DNA of 64,000 nucleotides from Channallabes apus (taxonomy: Eukaryota > Chordata > Actinopteri > Siluriformes > Clariidae): NCBI GenBank assembly GCA_030522415.1, contig CM060104.1:10427501-10491500 (forward strand), read 5' to 3'. Positions within the stretch are counted from its first letter, which is position 1, and each line of letters begins with the position of its first letter. A model generated the notes under the pieces. That model made no database searches. It saw only the letters and a list, made by a program, of their open reading frames with translations, and was not told where the DNA came from. A program made the translations under genes and the position numbers. This document shows, piece by piece, positions 46,801 through 58,027 of this stretch.

Positions 46801-47272
46801 GGGACCAGGATATGAGTGGGTCGTGCTGTAAGAGCCAGGGGTAGCCGAGGATGATGGGTGGAGAGGAGATGGGTGTAAGGTGAAATTGGATAGACTCCTG
46901 ATGTTGGCCGAGGATGAGAGTGATGGGTGAAGTCTGCTGGGTGATGGGGCTGGATGAGAGGGGCTGCCCGTCGACTGAGGTGATTTTCACTGGCTGGGAT
47001 AACGCCTCTATCTTTACCCCCAATCCTCTGGCATACGTTGAGTCAATGAAGTTACCCGCGGCACCAGAATCGATGAACGCGGCACTTCTGACCCGTTTGT
47101 GGCCAAGATGGAGGGTTACCTGGACCGTGAGTCGAGTCTCAGCGTTGTCGGTGGTCGCGGAGAGATGGATGATACCCGGGGAGTCTCTCCTCTCTCTCAC
47201 CGGGTTTGGGCGTTTCCCGGACGGGACGGGCAGGTCGCTCGATGGTGCGCGGCTGATCCGCAGTAAGCGCAC
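43784..47272 (-). CDS. pol: Pol polyprotein with chromodomain, element 2
   Basis: 1162-codon frame, intact, entered by -1 frameshift near 47,215. Same domain order as element 1: protease [10 protein letters not shown], reverse transcriptase with YLDD, RNase H, integrase, chromodomain ([13 protein letters not shown].., [11 protein letters not shown]). Its integrase keeps the full triad, including Glu in TNGQTERTN. Differences from element 1 include Val for Gly in [10 protein letters not shown] of the reverse transcriptase connection. Apart from gag this copy looks able to make active enzymes. Confidence 0.93.
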   Translation of the reverse strand: MRLLRISRAPSSDLPVPSGKRPNPVRERRDSPGIIHLSATTDNAETRLTVQVTLHLGHKRVRSAAFIDSGAAGNFIDSTYARGLGVKIEALSQPVKITSVDGQPLSSSPITQQTSPITLILGQHQESIQFHLTPISSPPIILGYPWLLQHDPLISWSQNRILQWGPTCTDLCLLAQAGTCSRESEAPDVDIHALPPPYRDLAEVFCKRRASHLPPHRPYDLAIELQPGSSPPRGHLYSLSTSETQAMEEYVASALRNGTIRPSSSPAAAGFFFVKKKGGKLRPCVDYRGLNKITIRNRHPLPLTNSALDALSGATMFTKLDLRSAYNLVRIREGDEWKTAFITPTGHYESLVIPFGLCNAPSAFQCFINDDLRDMLGRWVFVYLDDILIYSRTPEEHTKHVRAVLKRLLAHQLYCKLEKCAFHEHSTTFLVFVISPQGVAMDPQKLEVVRHWPLPRTLKQLQRFLGFANFYRRFIRDYSTVATPLTALTRLSHHSFQLNPTAISAFHRLCHLFTTAPILLHPDASQPFVVEVDASEVGAGAVLSQRGPEQKLHPCGFYSKKFNPTQQRYGVGDRELLGIKWALEEWRHWLQGASEPFIVWTDHQNLITIRNLKQLNPRQARWALFFEQYDFHLSYRPGSKNTKADALSRQYEREAPRAEPVPVLPPTRIIAPLHWDMETRVRQALATEPAPAGVPPGRLYVPTQLRPEVLQWGHSSHVAGHQGTRRTLTFVGRAFWWPSMRREATEFVRACPVCARAKDSNQPTPGELQPLPVPRWPWSHIAVDFITGLPNSEEKDVILTIVDRFSKAVHLVALTGLPSAKTTAELILEHVVRLHGFPKDIVSDRGPQFTARFWKAFCRLIDSSCSLSSGYHPQTNGQTERTNQQLERYLRCFVSDRQRSWARYLKWAELSHNLHVSSATNLSPFEVCYGFQPPMFTHQEPEVDVPSAQQLVRRCRRLWHQANLAIRRTNANYVAQHRRRHPPGRLYHVGDKVWLSSKNLHLHTESKKLSPRFIGPYRITLRINPVTYRLQLPAALRIHPVFHTSQLKPFTTSPMVPPTPPAPPPRIIDGGPAYTVRRILDSRPRGRGTQYLVDWEGYGPEERSWVPARFILDSGLIRDYRHRVSSTPGPSGVGPGRGGTVMHTQPRPALGPGSKTVANLKA
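47175..47218 (-). promoter_or_regulatory. -1 frameshift signal, element 2
   Basis: Slippery G-GGA-AAC at 47,218-47,212, 7-nt spacer, then CCCGGTGAG (47,204-47,196) pairing with CTCCCCGGG (47,183-47,175) across a 12-nt loop, with one mismatch in nine pairs. The gag stop codon (TGA, 47,199-47,197) lies in the stem. Confidence 0.85.
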
Positions 47273-48227
47273 AGTCCCTCGCGGTAGCGTCTCTCGCGTT
47301 CCGCCACGGTCAGGGAGGCGCGCCCTAGCTGCATGGGTTCCCCGGCTCCGGTGTCAACCACGGCAGGGGGTGGAGATCCGACACGTCCAGGGAGAGCGGT
47401 GGTGACGGTGGTTGGTGGTCTTGGTGCAATGTAGGCGTACGTGGGTGGTGGCGGCAGGGTTCGAGGTGCTGGCCTCGGACGGGATAGGAGGCGCTGGTCG
47501 ATCCGGAGGGCTAGCTGGATTAGCCCCTCCAGTGTGGCTGGGAGCTCTCGTCCGGCTAGCTCGTCTTTGATTCGATTAGCCAGCCCCTCGAAGTAGGACG
47601 TCCGGAGGGCCGCGTCTCCCCAGGAGGTCTGGATGGCGAGTGTCCGGAACTCGGCGGTGTATTTACTCACGGACAGTCCTCCCTGCCGCAGGTGGTAGAG
47701 CTTTGTGTCGGTCTCCACCTCGCCCGCAGGATGTTCAAAGGTTAACTTGAGCTGGTGGGTGAATTCATTGTAGGAGTGCGCGGTGTCACGCAGGACTGCC
47801 GTGGCCCACTCTGCTGCCTGCCCTGATAGCAACGAGACGAGGAGTGCAATGCGCAGCCGGTCGGTGGAGTACTTGGTGGGATTGAACTCAAACACCAGTT
47901 CCAGCGATGTTAAAAACACACTGCATTTCCCATCCGTGCCATCCCATTTATCTGGAAGAGCTAAAAAAACGTCAGAAGGGGGGGGGGGTGCGGCGCCGCG
48001 ACCGCCGCGGCGGGCGAGCAGCTAGCCAGCCTACCAACCGCCTCCCGGAGGCTCGTGTTCTCCTGCCTAAGCTCCGCGACCTCGCGGCGCAAGGCCGCGA
48101 TGTCTTGGACACTGCGGCGCAGAGAACCGAGCTCCGCGGTTAGCGTATTGATGAGCAAAGCATGCTGGTCAACCACATCGCGGAGGCGGGCGTAATCCGC
48201 TGGGTTTACTGCTCGTGGCTCTGTCAT
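47197..48227 (-). pseudogene. gag: Gag of chromodomain element 2, frameshifted
   Basis: Starts [15 protein letters not shown] with a coiled coil as in element 1. The frame is lost in an 11-G run (47,978-47,988; poly-C on the coding strand), where element 1 encodes a Pro-rich linker, and stops at 47,961. The remaining capsid domain and the zinc knuckle [14 protein letters not shown] are open in another frame down to 47,197. A one- or two-base length change in the run explains it. A homopolymer sequencing error is a real alternative. Confidence 0.85.
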
Positions 48228-48228
48228 T
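48218..48228 (-). promoter_or_regulatory. Self-priming primer-binding site, element 2
   Basis: Minus-strand AATGACAGAGC, complementary over all 11 bases to GCTCTGTCATT at the inferred transcript start (48,539-48,529). It differs from element 1 at one base, and the LTR partner carries the matching change. The change falls in the third position of gag codon 2 (Thr ACT to ACA), so it is silent in protein. Confidence 0.88.
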
Positions 48229-48229
48229 C

Positions 48230-48635
48230 TGTCACGAACTAACCGGGATGACTAGAATGATGATCGTGCTATCTGTCACGAACAAACCGGGATGAGCAGA
48301 TAGCTTTAGCAGTTAGCCCTGTAGCGTGAATGGTAAACCCAAACGCGGATAAACACGAGCGGGCAGGATAATCACGCGCTTTGTTATAAGGACTCTCACA
48401 CTCAATGAGCAAAGGAAAGACACAATCTAACCCTAGTCCTATAAACACACACTCAGTCTGAAAAGATAGCCAAGAAAGTGAGTACTCACAGATACGGGAA
48501 CGATTCCGAAAGGATCTGGGCATAACTCAATGACAGAGCGATGTGCGGCGCCATCTTGTTTACCTTTATGCTTTCAGGTTCGCGACCGTCTTACTTCCGG
48601 GTCCTAGTGCCAGTCGCGGCTGAGTGTGCATGACA
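48230..48635 (-). repeat. 5' LTR of chromodomain element 2
   Basis: 406 bp. Minus-strand CATAAA (48,570-48,565) lies 26-31 bp upstream of GCTCTGTCATT (48,539-48,529), the inferred transcript start. The U5 edge carries a second, internal near-copy of its terminal 20-25 bp (TGTCACGAAC at 48,230 and 48,274). Confidence 0.93.
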
Positions 48636-48640
48636 AACAT

Positions 48641-50030
48641 GATCTGCAAAACTGGTATAAGTCCAAAATATTGTGCTGCACAGAATTTAGGAAAAAAGTA
48701 GAGTTGTGGATCGCGGAAACTAGGAGCCGCTTCATGATGCCTCAAATGGATAACAATGGAGTTACGCCAGATGACAGCGTGTCAGTGGTGGAGTTTAAGA
48801 TGTAGGCCTCTAGTAGGCAGGGAAGCGTAGCGACGGCAGCATCCAAAAGGTCCGTAACTTCTACAGCATCCTCAGCCCGACTAAAGAAAGTGGAAGCCAA
48901 CAGAGCAGCCTTGTTGATTAAAGTAGCAACCTTAGCAGAACGGTGGGCGATAGAACAGAAAGAGGCCGAACTAGGCTGATAAAGAAAGGTTTGTATTAGA
49001 AACTGCGCTCGCAATTGTCGACGCTGAATTACAGGTATATCATGGTTGTGAAAAACGACAGCCTGCAGCACAGACCGGAGTCATCGACCCGAACTGCTCG
49101 CACTCGAGCAGCCCGCCTTGGACGGGCCACAAACCTGAATATGACAGCCAACGAAAGCCGGTAAGAGAGAGCTCAGTCAACGAACCAAGTAGAGCATGCG
49201 CTCCCAAATTTGAATACAATGAACTTTATGAGAGCAGTGCGTCAACAGAATACCTCGGACTGCCATCACGTCTCAAGGCAGCCCATCCAAGTGTGCCAGG
49301 AAGTTTTGAACCAAAATTGAAAAGTACTTTAAATTAATGGTCTACAAGACAATAAATACACCCGCCATGACATTGATACATTAGAATCCCAGAGCATGAT
49401 GCAACAGCAGGCAGACACAGCAATGCTCGTGAAATGCCAAAGGCAATCCTTCTTCCTGTGTTTCATGGTGACTCTCTTGAGTTTACGTCCTTCATGAAAG
49501 CGTTTAAACATGTTATTGTAGACAAAACCGGTAGTGATGCTGATATGCTGTTTTATCTTGAGCAGTTTACTAAGGGAGAGGCTAGAGACCTCGTTATGAG
49601 CTGTCAGCTCATGCCAGAGCAGTGTGGTTATGTAGAGGCAATGAGACTGTTACAGGACAGATTTGGAAATAAACGAAAAATCGCAAACACGCTGAGGCAA
49701 AAGGTAGCCAATTGGCCGGAAATAAAGTCAGAAGATGGAAAGTTGTTAAGCACCTTCTCCGTGTTTCTAGCATCCTGTTACAACATCATGGCAAGTATCG
49801 ACCACATGGAGGAGCTAGATAACGCCACCAACATGCAGATTATTACTTCAAAACTGCCCTACGAATTGCGTAAGAGATGGAGGGACCAAGTATACAAGCT
49901 TGAAGAGCTTAATCAGACAAGACCCAAGTTTAAGCAGCTAGCGGAGTTCGTAGACCAACAAGCTAAAGTAATCTCAAACCCAATCTTCGGGAAACCTGAA
50001 CGCTTCAACCAGCGACAAAAGACACTTTAA
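48641..50030 (+). pseudogene. BEL gag continuation
   Basis: BEL gag-like coding resumes after element 2 (WIAETRSRF, then an Ala/Ser-rich segment to about 48,980) with stops. Frame 49,434-50,030 (198 codons) carries the gag domain typical of BEL/Pao: FHGDSLEFTSFMKAFKHV, EQFTKGEARDLV, LLQDRFGN, LPYELRKRWRDQ. The region 48,980-49,430 holds degenerate linking sequence. Confidence 0.8.
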
Positions 50031-50133
50031 CAAAGCCCCTCAAGGACCCAAGTCAAGAAGAGAAGGGAAGGCCAGGGTCAGCTTAGCAACCGAAGTCAAA
50101 CAGGTTGGGAAAATTCACAAAGACTCGATTATA

Positions 50134-51372
50134 ATGAAGAATGCCGGTACATTAGCAATTAGCGCTTGTACCAAACCTTGCGCGTATTGTAAAGAGGACC
50201 ATATCTTAGACGAGTGTGTAAAATTCAACGATCAGACACACAAAGATAAAGTAGAATTTCTAAAAAGGAATGGATTTTGTTTTCGATGCTTAGTTAATGG
50301 ACATTTAATTAAGGATTGTAAGAAAAGAGTCACGTGCCCGGTGTGCTCAAAGCCACATCACCGCATGCTGCACATTGCAGTGCAAGACACGGCGCGGTCA
50401 GCAGCAAGCGCCGACGAAATTGAAACTGAAAGCAAACCGCCAGCTACATTAGGTCAAAATAAAGCCCTCACTGGGGCTGGAGATAATTGTATCCTCCCCA
50501 TAGTTCCTGTTAAAATAAAGTCCAAGAAAGGTGACAAAATGGCAGAAGTGTATGCATTTATAGACCAAGGTAGTTCCGCCACATTCTGTACAGAGTCATT
50601 AGCCAGGCAATTAAATGTGCAAGGCAGAAGAGTTAAGATACGGCTGAGCACCATGGGCTCCACAAAACTAGTAGAAAGTTACATGCTCAATGATTTGGAG
50701 GTTAGTAGCCTGGAAGAAAACACCTTTATTGAACTTCCCAACGTGTTTACACAAAAGAATATCCCAGCTACAGTGGAAAGTATACAATAACAGCACGACA
50801 TCGACGAGTGGCCCTACCTTAGCGATGTAAAGTTGCCCCAGATTAACGCTGGAATCGAAATTCTCATAGGAAATAAAGAGCACATACTCCTAGAACCACG
50901 GCGAGTAATTAATAGCAGGCATGAAGGGCCGTACGCAGTACAGAATGCTCTCGGATAGACTGTGAACGGGCCTCTCCGAGAACCCGACGAACCAGCGAGC
51001 GTTACAGTTAACAGAACCTCCATTGATAGTGTAGAACAAATGCTGATACAGCAGTTCAACCACGATTTTCCTGAATGAAATTGTGATGATAAGGCTGAGT
51101 GGTCACAGGAAGACTATCAATTTTTAGACTCCGTGAATAACTCTCTGCAGTTCATAAATAATCACTACCACATCGGCCTTCCACTAAAAAAGGCAGTCAT
51201 TCATATGCCAAATAACCGAAGTGCAGCTATGCAGCGCGCATTAAACCTTAAAAGAAAATTTAACAGTAACAGCTCCTTTCACGAAGAGTACACAAACTTC
51301 ATGAATGACATGCTTAAAAAGGGTCATGCAGTCAGGGTCCCAACACATCACGTAAACCTCCAAGACAGTGAG
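50134..51372 (+). pseudogene. BEL zinc knuckles, protease and start of reverse transcriptase
   Basis: Frame 50,134-50,790 has Cys/His clusters (CAYCKEDHILDEC, CFRCLVNGHLIKDC, CPVCSKPHHRMLH) and then an aspartic protease site FIDQGSSATFC (usually D-T-G or D-P-G). After the stop at 50,788 it continues with EILIGNKEHILLEP and GPYAVQNALG. The reverse transcriptase N-terminus follows at 51,133-51,372 (RALNLKRKF, HEEYTNFMNDMLKKGHA, VWY). Several stops. The element is truncated at about 51,372, and the catalytic YVDD, integrase and 3' LTR are missing. Confidence 0.8.
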
Positions 51373-51730
51373 GTGTGGTACAGTGGGTGCACAGGCAGTA
51401 TGCGACTTCTACCGTCGCAGCGTATGGCGTCAGCATTTGGGTTTGTGCGTTTGCTGGCTTTTACCGCTGAGTGGCGCTATATAACTATAGACTGACGCCT
51501 CAGGCATCAGCTCGTTCTCTCCAGGCTTAATGAGGCGCAGGTCGTCCACAGCTGCACGTTGTTGCAGATAAAATAAAGTGAAACATTGTAAATAAACGAT
51601 TTCATAATCACAGTAGTAACATTACAGTACAAATTTATAATTAAAATTAAATTCAGTTTTTTAGGATCGAATTTAAGCAACGTAAACATTGTAAACTGTT
51701 TAATTACAGTAGAAAGGCTACACCTGTAGG
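51373..51730. other. Unassigned junction
   Basis: No gene recognised between the BEL truncation and the AT-rich duplications. Confidence 0.3.
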
Positions 51731-54700
51731 GTCTTGTGTCATCTTATATTTTGTGTTCTTTAAATTTGTAGCTTTTATAAGACTCTACTTTTATTTAGGT
51801 GCACACACAATGACGAAAAAACTTCATGATTTTATTAAATAAATAAAGTAAACGGGGTTCTGTATTGATTTTGGTGAACTTGAGCGCGTCAGAAAATGAA
51901 CCCAAACTCCGTGTATACTCGCCGCACAGACGTGAAAAATATATACTTATAGAAAGAGAAATATCTGCTTTAATATAAACTAATGAAAAAAATATATTAG
52001 ATTATGTAATTCGTATGAGAAGTGAATTACTGTATAGGCGCGCTCACTGACGACGAGATGACATGATCAGCACAGCCGTAACCAAAGGAATCACTATCTT
52101 ATCAATGAATTATTAAAATGGTCAGAGTGAGTTTCCAGCCTGTTTAACAAATATTTGAAGTAGATAACAATAGCCCACATTTATAAAAGCATTTTTTATT
52201 TATATAAAACTATTTAAAAAAATAAACCTGCGTTTATTTTTAGGTGTGCCCGCTGCCATAGTTCTTCAGTAACAAACCTATAAAACATGTACATCTGTAT
52301 GAATAAATTGTTTAAATGTGATCAGTAAATGCTCCTTGCTACTGTAGTGACTGACATCGGCGTGCTGAAAGATCTAATCTCTCATATCGGCGCGCGCGTT
52401 CATCTGACTTATTATTTCAATTCATACTGTACAGCTGTTAGAATTGGGGCAGGGATATTATGCCAATATTAAATATTATATACGATATTAAATTTCAAGT
52501 GAGTTGGGAGTTTGCAAGGCAGAGAAGGATGCTCTTCGGAGTGAGTTGCGAGTTTGATGAGACGGCATAAATATTTAATACAGCAAATTAAATATTTTGG
52601 TTTATATTTTGGTTTATATTATATGGTTAATGTATTTTGGTTTATATTGCAAACGAATAACGAATCAAGAGCCTGTGATTATATTGCATAAATATTATTT
52701 TGTACAGACAAATATCTGAATTTTTATTTATTTATTTTTTAGATTTTTTTTTAAAACAAATCTCTCAAAAATAGTAAGATGTATTTTGGTTTTATACTGC
52801 AAACGAAAAACGAATCCAGGGTCTTGTGTCATCTTATATTTTGTGTTCTTTAAATTTGTAGTAGATTTATTAAATGAAATAAATTACACTAAACGGGGTT
52901 CTGTATTGTTTTCGGTGAACTTGAGCGCGTCAGAAAATGAACCCAAACTCTGTGTATACTCGCCTCACAGACGTGAAATATAAGTACTGAAGTACTGTAG
53001 ATAACAGCCCACATTTATAAAAGCATTTTTTATTTATATAAAACTATAAAAAAAATAATAATCCTGCGTTTATTTTTAGGTGTGCCCGCTGCCACAGTTC
53101 TTCAGTAACAAACCTATAAAACATGTACATCTGTATGAATAAATTGTTTAAATGTGATCAGTGATTTATGTAAATGACTCAGTTTAGATGTAAGTAAATG
53201 CTCCTTGCTATAGGGACTGACATCGGTGTGCTGAAAGATCTAATCTCTCATATCGGCGCGCGCGTTCATCTGACTTTAGATCAAAGTTAAAGGCGCACAC
53301 GCGGGATCATGCAAACGTTTCCCCTCCTCTTTCATAAAAAATGAACAATCCGACACGAGCAGATTTGTTTCAGTCAGAATATTTATCAATCATAAAGAGA
53401 GGCGACATATACTTGCTGATTAAACACTGCATTTTTAAAGTGAAAGCGCGCGATGTGAGCAGCTTTAATTATTGATAATTAAATCATTATTAAATGGTGG
53501 ACATAAAAAGCAAAAAGAATAATAATATTATTTTGATTATTATTATCATGTTCTTTTGCTGTTTGAGCGTCTGTGGATTCCAAAATTGACATTTTTACCG
53601 TTTTTTAATCACTGAAATGGAAGAGATACTGTACTGTAGAAAGGTTCCTTATCATAACGTGCCTTGTATTGTTTTTTAATCACTCGATACACGACCCATC
53701 ATTTTTAATGCTATTTTACAAAGGGTAAATACACATGGAATAATTTTATTTGGTTTGTTTATTTATAAATAAAATTAAAAGTAATTAAAAACAGTGTAGA
53801 GTGATTAATAACACTACATGTTATGGTAAGAAAAATCTCATTCTTGCTCATTCTAGTTTCTCCGAGTGTATACTGTAGGTGAGAACAGCTATTCAGTATC
53901 ATTTGCATTTGTATGTGTCTGACTTTGCAAAGCACACCTGTAAAACCTGTTTAAATGTAAATGCTCCTCGCTGCGCTGTTTGGGGGAGGGGCACGCTAAT
54001 GACGATTTGGTCAGCTGTGTGAACACTCGCCCTTTAGATGTTGCGCGCGCACTACACGGCAAAAAATATGTTAGTATATCATGACTGAAATCATGACTGA
54101 AATATATGTTAGTATATCATGACTGAAAAAAGGTTATGTAATTTGTATAAAACGTGGATTACTACAGCGCATCCACTCACAGCCGAAACCAAAGACATCA
54201 ACGGCTCTGCCTATTCAGAGGCTCTGCCTATTCAGTAAAGAAAAACACTACTGTTATTATTTCAATTCATACTGTACAGCTGTTAGAATTGGGGCAGGGA
54301 TATTATGCCAATATTAAATATTATATACGATATTAAATTTCAAGTGAGTTGGGAGTTTGCAAGGCAGAGAAGGATGCTCTTCGGAGTGAGTTGCGAGTTT
54401 GATGAGACGGCATAAATATTTAATACAGCAAATTAAATATTTTGGTTTATATTTTGGTTTATATTATATGGTTAATGTATTTTGGTTTATATTGCAAACG
54501 AATAACGAATCAAGAGCCTGTGATTATATTGCATAAATATTATTTTGTACAGACAAATATCTGAATTTTTATTTATTTATTTTTTAGATTTTTTTTTAAA
54601 ACAAATCTCTCAAAAATAGTAAGATGTATTTTGGTTTTATACTGCAAACGAAAAACGAATCCAGGGTCTTGTGTCATCTTATATTTTGTGTTCTTTAAAT

Positions 54701-55085
54701 TTGTAGTAGATTTATTAAATGAAATAAATTACACTAAACGGGGTTCTGTATTGTTTTCGGTGAACTTGAGCGCGTCAGAAAATGAACCCAAACTCCGTGT
54801 ATACTCGCCTCACAGACGTGAAATATAAGTACTGAAGTACTGTAGATAACAGCCCACATTTATAAAAGCATTTTTTATTTATATAAAACTATAAAAAAAA
54901 AAATAATCCTGCGTTTATTTTTAGGTGTGCCCGCTGCCACAGTTCTTCAGTAACAAACCTATAAAACATGTACATCTGTATGAATAAATTGTTTAAATGT
55001 GATCAGTAAATGCTCCTTGCTAGTGACTGACATCGGCGTGCTGAAAGATCTAATCTCTCATATCGGCGCGCGCGTTCATCTGACT
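51731..55085. repeat. AT-rich segmental duplications (about 1.85-kb spacing)
   Basis: The block 52,410-53,270 recurs at 54,256-55,085 with very few differences, at a distance of about 1845 bp. A third, diverged and internally deleted copy covers 51,731-52,410 (shared GGGTCTTGTGTCATCTTATA, GAGCGCGTCAGAAAATGAAC). The 65-codon frames at 52,786 and 54,631 are the same repeat unit and are not credible genes. The intervening 53,270-54,256 has no recognised feature. Confidence 0.75.
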
Positions 55086-55193
55086 TAACGTTTCAGCCAT
55101 TCACACATGCATTGTGCTGTTGTTTGTACACACTTAAACACTGGTTGTATAGCGCACTTATGGAATGAATACGATGAGATGACAGAGTGGAGG

Positions 55194-55580
55194 TTTAATA
55201 CCTCTATCTCACACGCGGGGCCGTAAGTGCGGTTCATTATGATTCGGCGCGAGTTTTGGTGCTGTTATTACGTTTCCATCTTACTACGCAAAAAAAATAA
55301 ACATGTTTAACATGCGGAAGATCTTCGCGGACCGTCGGGCGCCGGTCACTCGAGGCAAATCACGATGCCTAATACCCCTCTCTCACCTGTGTGGCCGGAC
55401 TCATCTCTGTGAGCTGCCGCGATTGCCCACGACGTTCCTTTAACGTTCCGCGAAAAACTAAACGTGGAATTTTTCACGCGGAAAGATGGAAACGTAATCA
55501 CAGCGCAAAAACTCGGGGTGAATCATGATCAAGCCTACGGCCACAGCGCGAGCCCGCGCAGGTGAGATAGGGGTATAACA
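55194..55580. repeat. Foldback (inverted-repeat) element
   Basis: Arms of about 110-125 bp at 55,194-55,305 and 55,456-55,580 are imperfect inverted copies (TATCTCAC.CGCG, TCATGATTC, GTTTTTG.GCTGT.ATTACG, TTTCCATCTT). The GC-rich loop holds a further CCCCTCTCTCACCTG. Resembles a foldback transposon or MITE; no target duplication identified. Confidence 0.6.
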
Positions 55581-56210
55581 CACCGCATCTCACAGCGAGC
55601 CAAACCGCATAAGTGAATACTGTAGGGGTATTAAACATTACAATCACCCAGAAACATGAATGGATGCGTGGTTTGAAACTCCCATGGTTATTTTCTCATT
55701 TAACTAAATCAAATTTCATAAAAATAAAACGTGTCAAAAGAAAAACCCATAAAGTCATGGATAATGGCTAATGATCAATGAAACATATTTTAAACAAAAA
55801 GCAGAGAGCAGCTGGACATCGGGACGGGGAGTGTACAGTAAGTACAGTAAGTACGACGCGTTGGTCTGGCACGCGCAGGTCTGAGCAGCTCAAGAAGCTC
55901 CATAATCTGTTGCCTTGGAAGGCAAAACTTTTATTTAAATATATTTATTAATAACGACCACGGGGAAAATATGAAAAGGGCTGAAGTTTTGCCTAAAGGA
56001 AAAATGTACTTGACCCACACGGCTCCACGGACTGCGCCATCTTCAGTTTAACACAACACCACGCTGTATCGCTGCCTAATTGTTCGCCACCTGTTTAATA
56101 TTAATAGTGATTGGCAATTTTAATACATTAGTCACATTATGAAATAGGCTAATTAAAAGTCACTCTATTAGTTCTGATATCAAATAAAATAAAATTCTTA
56201 AAACAGGTCT
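55581..56210. other. Unassigned
   Basis: No gene or element recognised. Confidence 0.3.
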
Positions 56211-58027
56211 AATGTAATGAGAGGCCCCTATTATACTGCATACATCTTTTTTATTGATTTATTTTTTTATTATCTATTCTGGAAGTTTGCTCTATTTGTT
56301 TTAGTTATTTCTATATTTAAATCTTGATGTCGTAAACTCTAACAACTGTAAGTATTGTCGAAATAATTTTTTTTAAAGCCCTAGTGCTGTTGTTTGCGCT
56401 GTTTTCTTTAATAATAACACTAAACAGATAAAAACAGAGAGTCTGTCTAAACAAAATAAAACCAATGTTTTCTAACTCATATTTTTTTTAATATACAGTA
56501 AACATACAGTAAAACATCATTCATCATTAAAACATCACACAACTGAATCGCAGAAAAAAATCAGCAAAAATATTATTTAGTACAAGGCAATCTTTGGATC
56601 CTTGATGAGACGGCATAAATATTTAATACAGCAAATTAAATATTTTGGTTTATATTTTGGTTTATATTATATGGTTAATGTATTTTGGTTTATATTGCAA
56701 ACGAATAACGAATCAAGAGCCCGTGATTATATTGCATAAATATTATTTTGTACAGACAAATATCTGAAAAAAAAACAGTTTTTTTTACGACGAATCTCTC
56801 AAAAATAGTAAGATGTATTTTGGTTTTATACTGCAAACGAAAAACGAATCCAGAGCCTGTAATTATATTGCATAACTATTATTTTGCACAAATACTGTAA
56901 ATCTCTGAATAAAACAATGATATTTTATTCACAAATGTAAGACAATATTTGCTCGCACTTCGTCTGGCACTGAACCAAAATATAATGTAATGAGAGGCCC
57001 CGATTATACTGCATACATCTTTTTTATTGATTTATTTTTTTATTATCTATTCTGGAAGTTTGCTCTATCTGTTTTAGTTATTTCTATATTTAAATCTTGA
57101 TGTCTTAAAATCTAACAACTGTAAGTATTGTTGAAATAATTTTTTTGAAAGCCCTAGTGCTGTTGTTTGCGCTGTTTTCTTTAATAATAACACTAAACAG
57201 ATAAAAACAGAGAGTCTGTCTAAACAAAATAAAACCAATGTTTTCTAACTCATATTTTTTTTAATATACAGTAAACATACAGTAAAACATCATTCATCAT
57301 TAAAACATCACACAACTGAATCGCAGAAAAAAATCAGCAAAAATATTATTTAGTACAAGGCAATCTTTGGATCCTTGATGAGACGGCATAAATATTTAAT
57401 ACAGCAAATTAAATATTTTGGTTTATATTTTGGTGTATATTATATGGTTAATGTATTTTGGTTTATATTGCAAACGAATAACGAATCAAGAGCCCGTGAT
57501 TATATTGCATAAATATTATTTTGTACAGACAAATATCTGAAAAAAAACAGTTTTTTTAACGACGAATCTCTCAAAAATAGTAAGATGTATTTTGGTTTTA
57601 TACTGCAAACGAAAAACGAATCCAGAGCCTGTAATTATATTGCATAACTATTATTTTGCACAAATACTGTAAATCTCTGAATAAAACAATGATATTTTAT
57701 TCACAAATGTAAGACAATATTTGCTCGCACTTCGTCTGGCACTGAACCAAAATATAATGTAATGAGAGGCCCCGATTATACTGCATACATCTTTTTTATT
57801 GATTTATTTTTTTATTATCTATTCTGGAAGTTTGCTCTATCTGTTTTAGTTATTTCTATATTTAAATCTTGATGTCTTAAACTCTAACAACTGTAAGTAT
57901 TGTCGAAATAATTTTTTTGAAAGCCCTAGTGCTGTTGTTTGCGCTGTTTTCTTTAATAATAACACTAAACAGATAAAAACAGAGAGTCTGTCTAAAACAA
58001 AATAAAACCAATGTTTTCTAACTCATA
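56211..58027. repeat. Tandem repeat of about 773-bp unit, 2.35 copies
   Basis: AATGTAATGAGAGGCCCC starts units at 56,211, 56,984 and 57,756. Units are nearly identical. Each includes a CTTGATGAGACGGCATAAAT block shared with the duplications at 52.55 and 54.40 kb. The third unit is cut at about 58,027. Confidence 0.85.

Larger units (their letters stand above)
43448..48635 (-). mobile_element. Full-length chromodomain Ty3/gypsy (sushi-type) LTR element 2
   Basis: 5188 bp, 406-bp LTRs with one difference noticed (G at 43,830 against A at 48,612), target duplication AACAT (43,443-43,447 and 48,636-48,640). Same organisation as element 1, with clear divergence in LTR and gag. Inserted in the gag of a BEL element on the opposite strand. 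Recent by LTR similarity. Confidence 0.95.

Noticed and set aside
43448..48635. Element 2 as a retrovirus with an envelope gene
   Set aside because: No frame lies between pol and the 3' LTR; pol runs into the LTR. Chromodomain and self-priming site place it with sushi-type retrotransposons.
52786..54828. Two near-identical 65-codon frames as a duplicated small gene
   Set aside because: They lie in AT-rich duplicated non-coding repeat; similarity covers the whole repeat and does not favour the coding frame.
56211..58027. Regularly spaced repeats as a possible CRISPR array
   Set aside because: Units are about 773 bp and nearly identical throughout, with no short repeat/spacer pattern, in vertebrate DNA. 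It is a tandem duplication.
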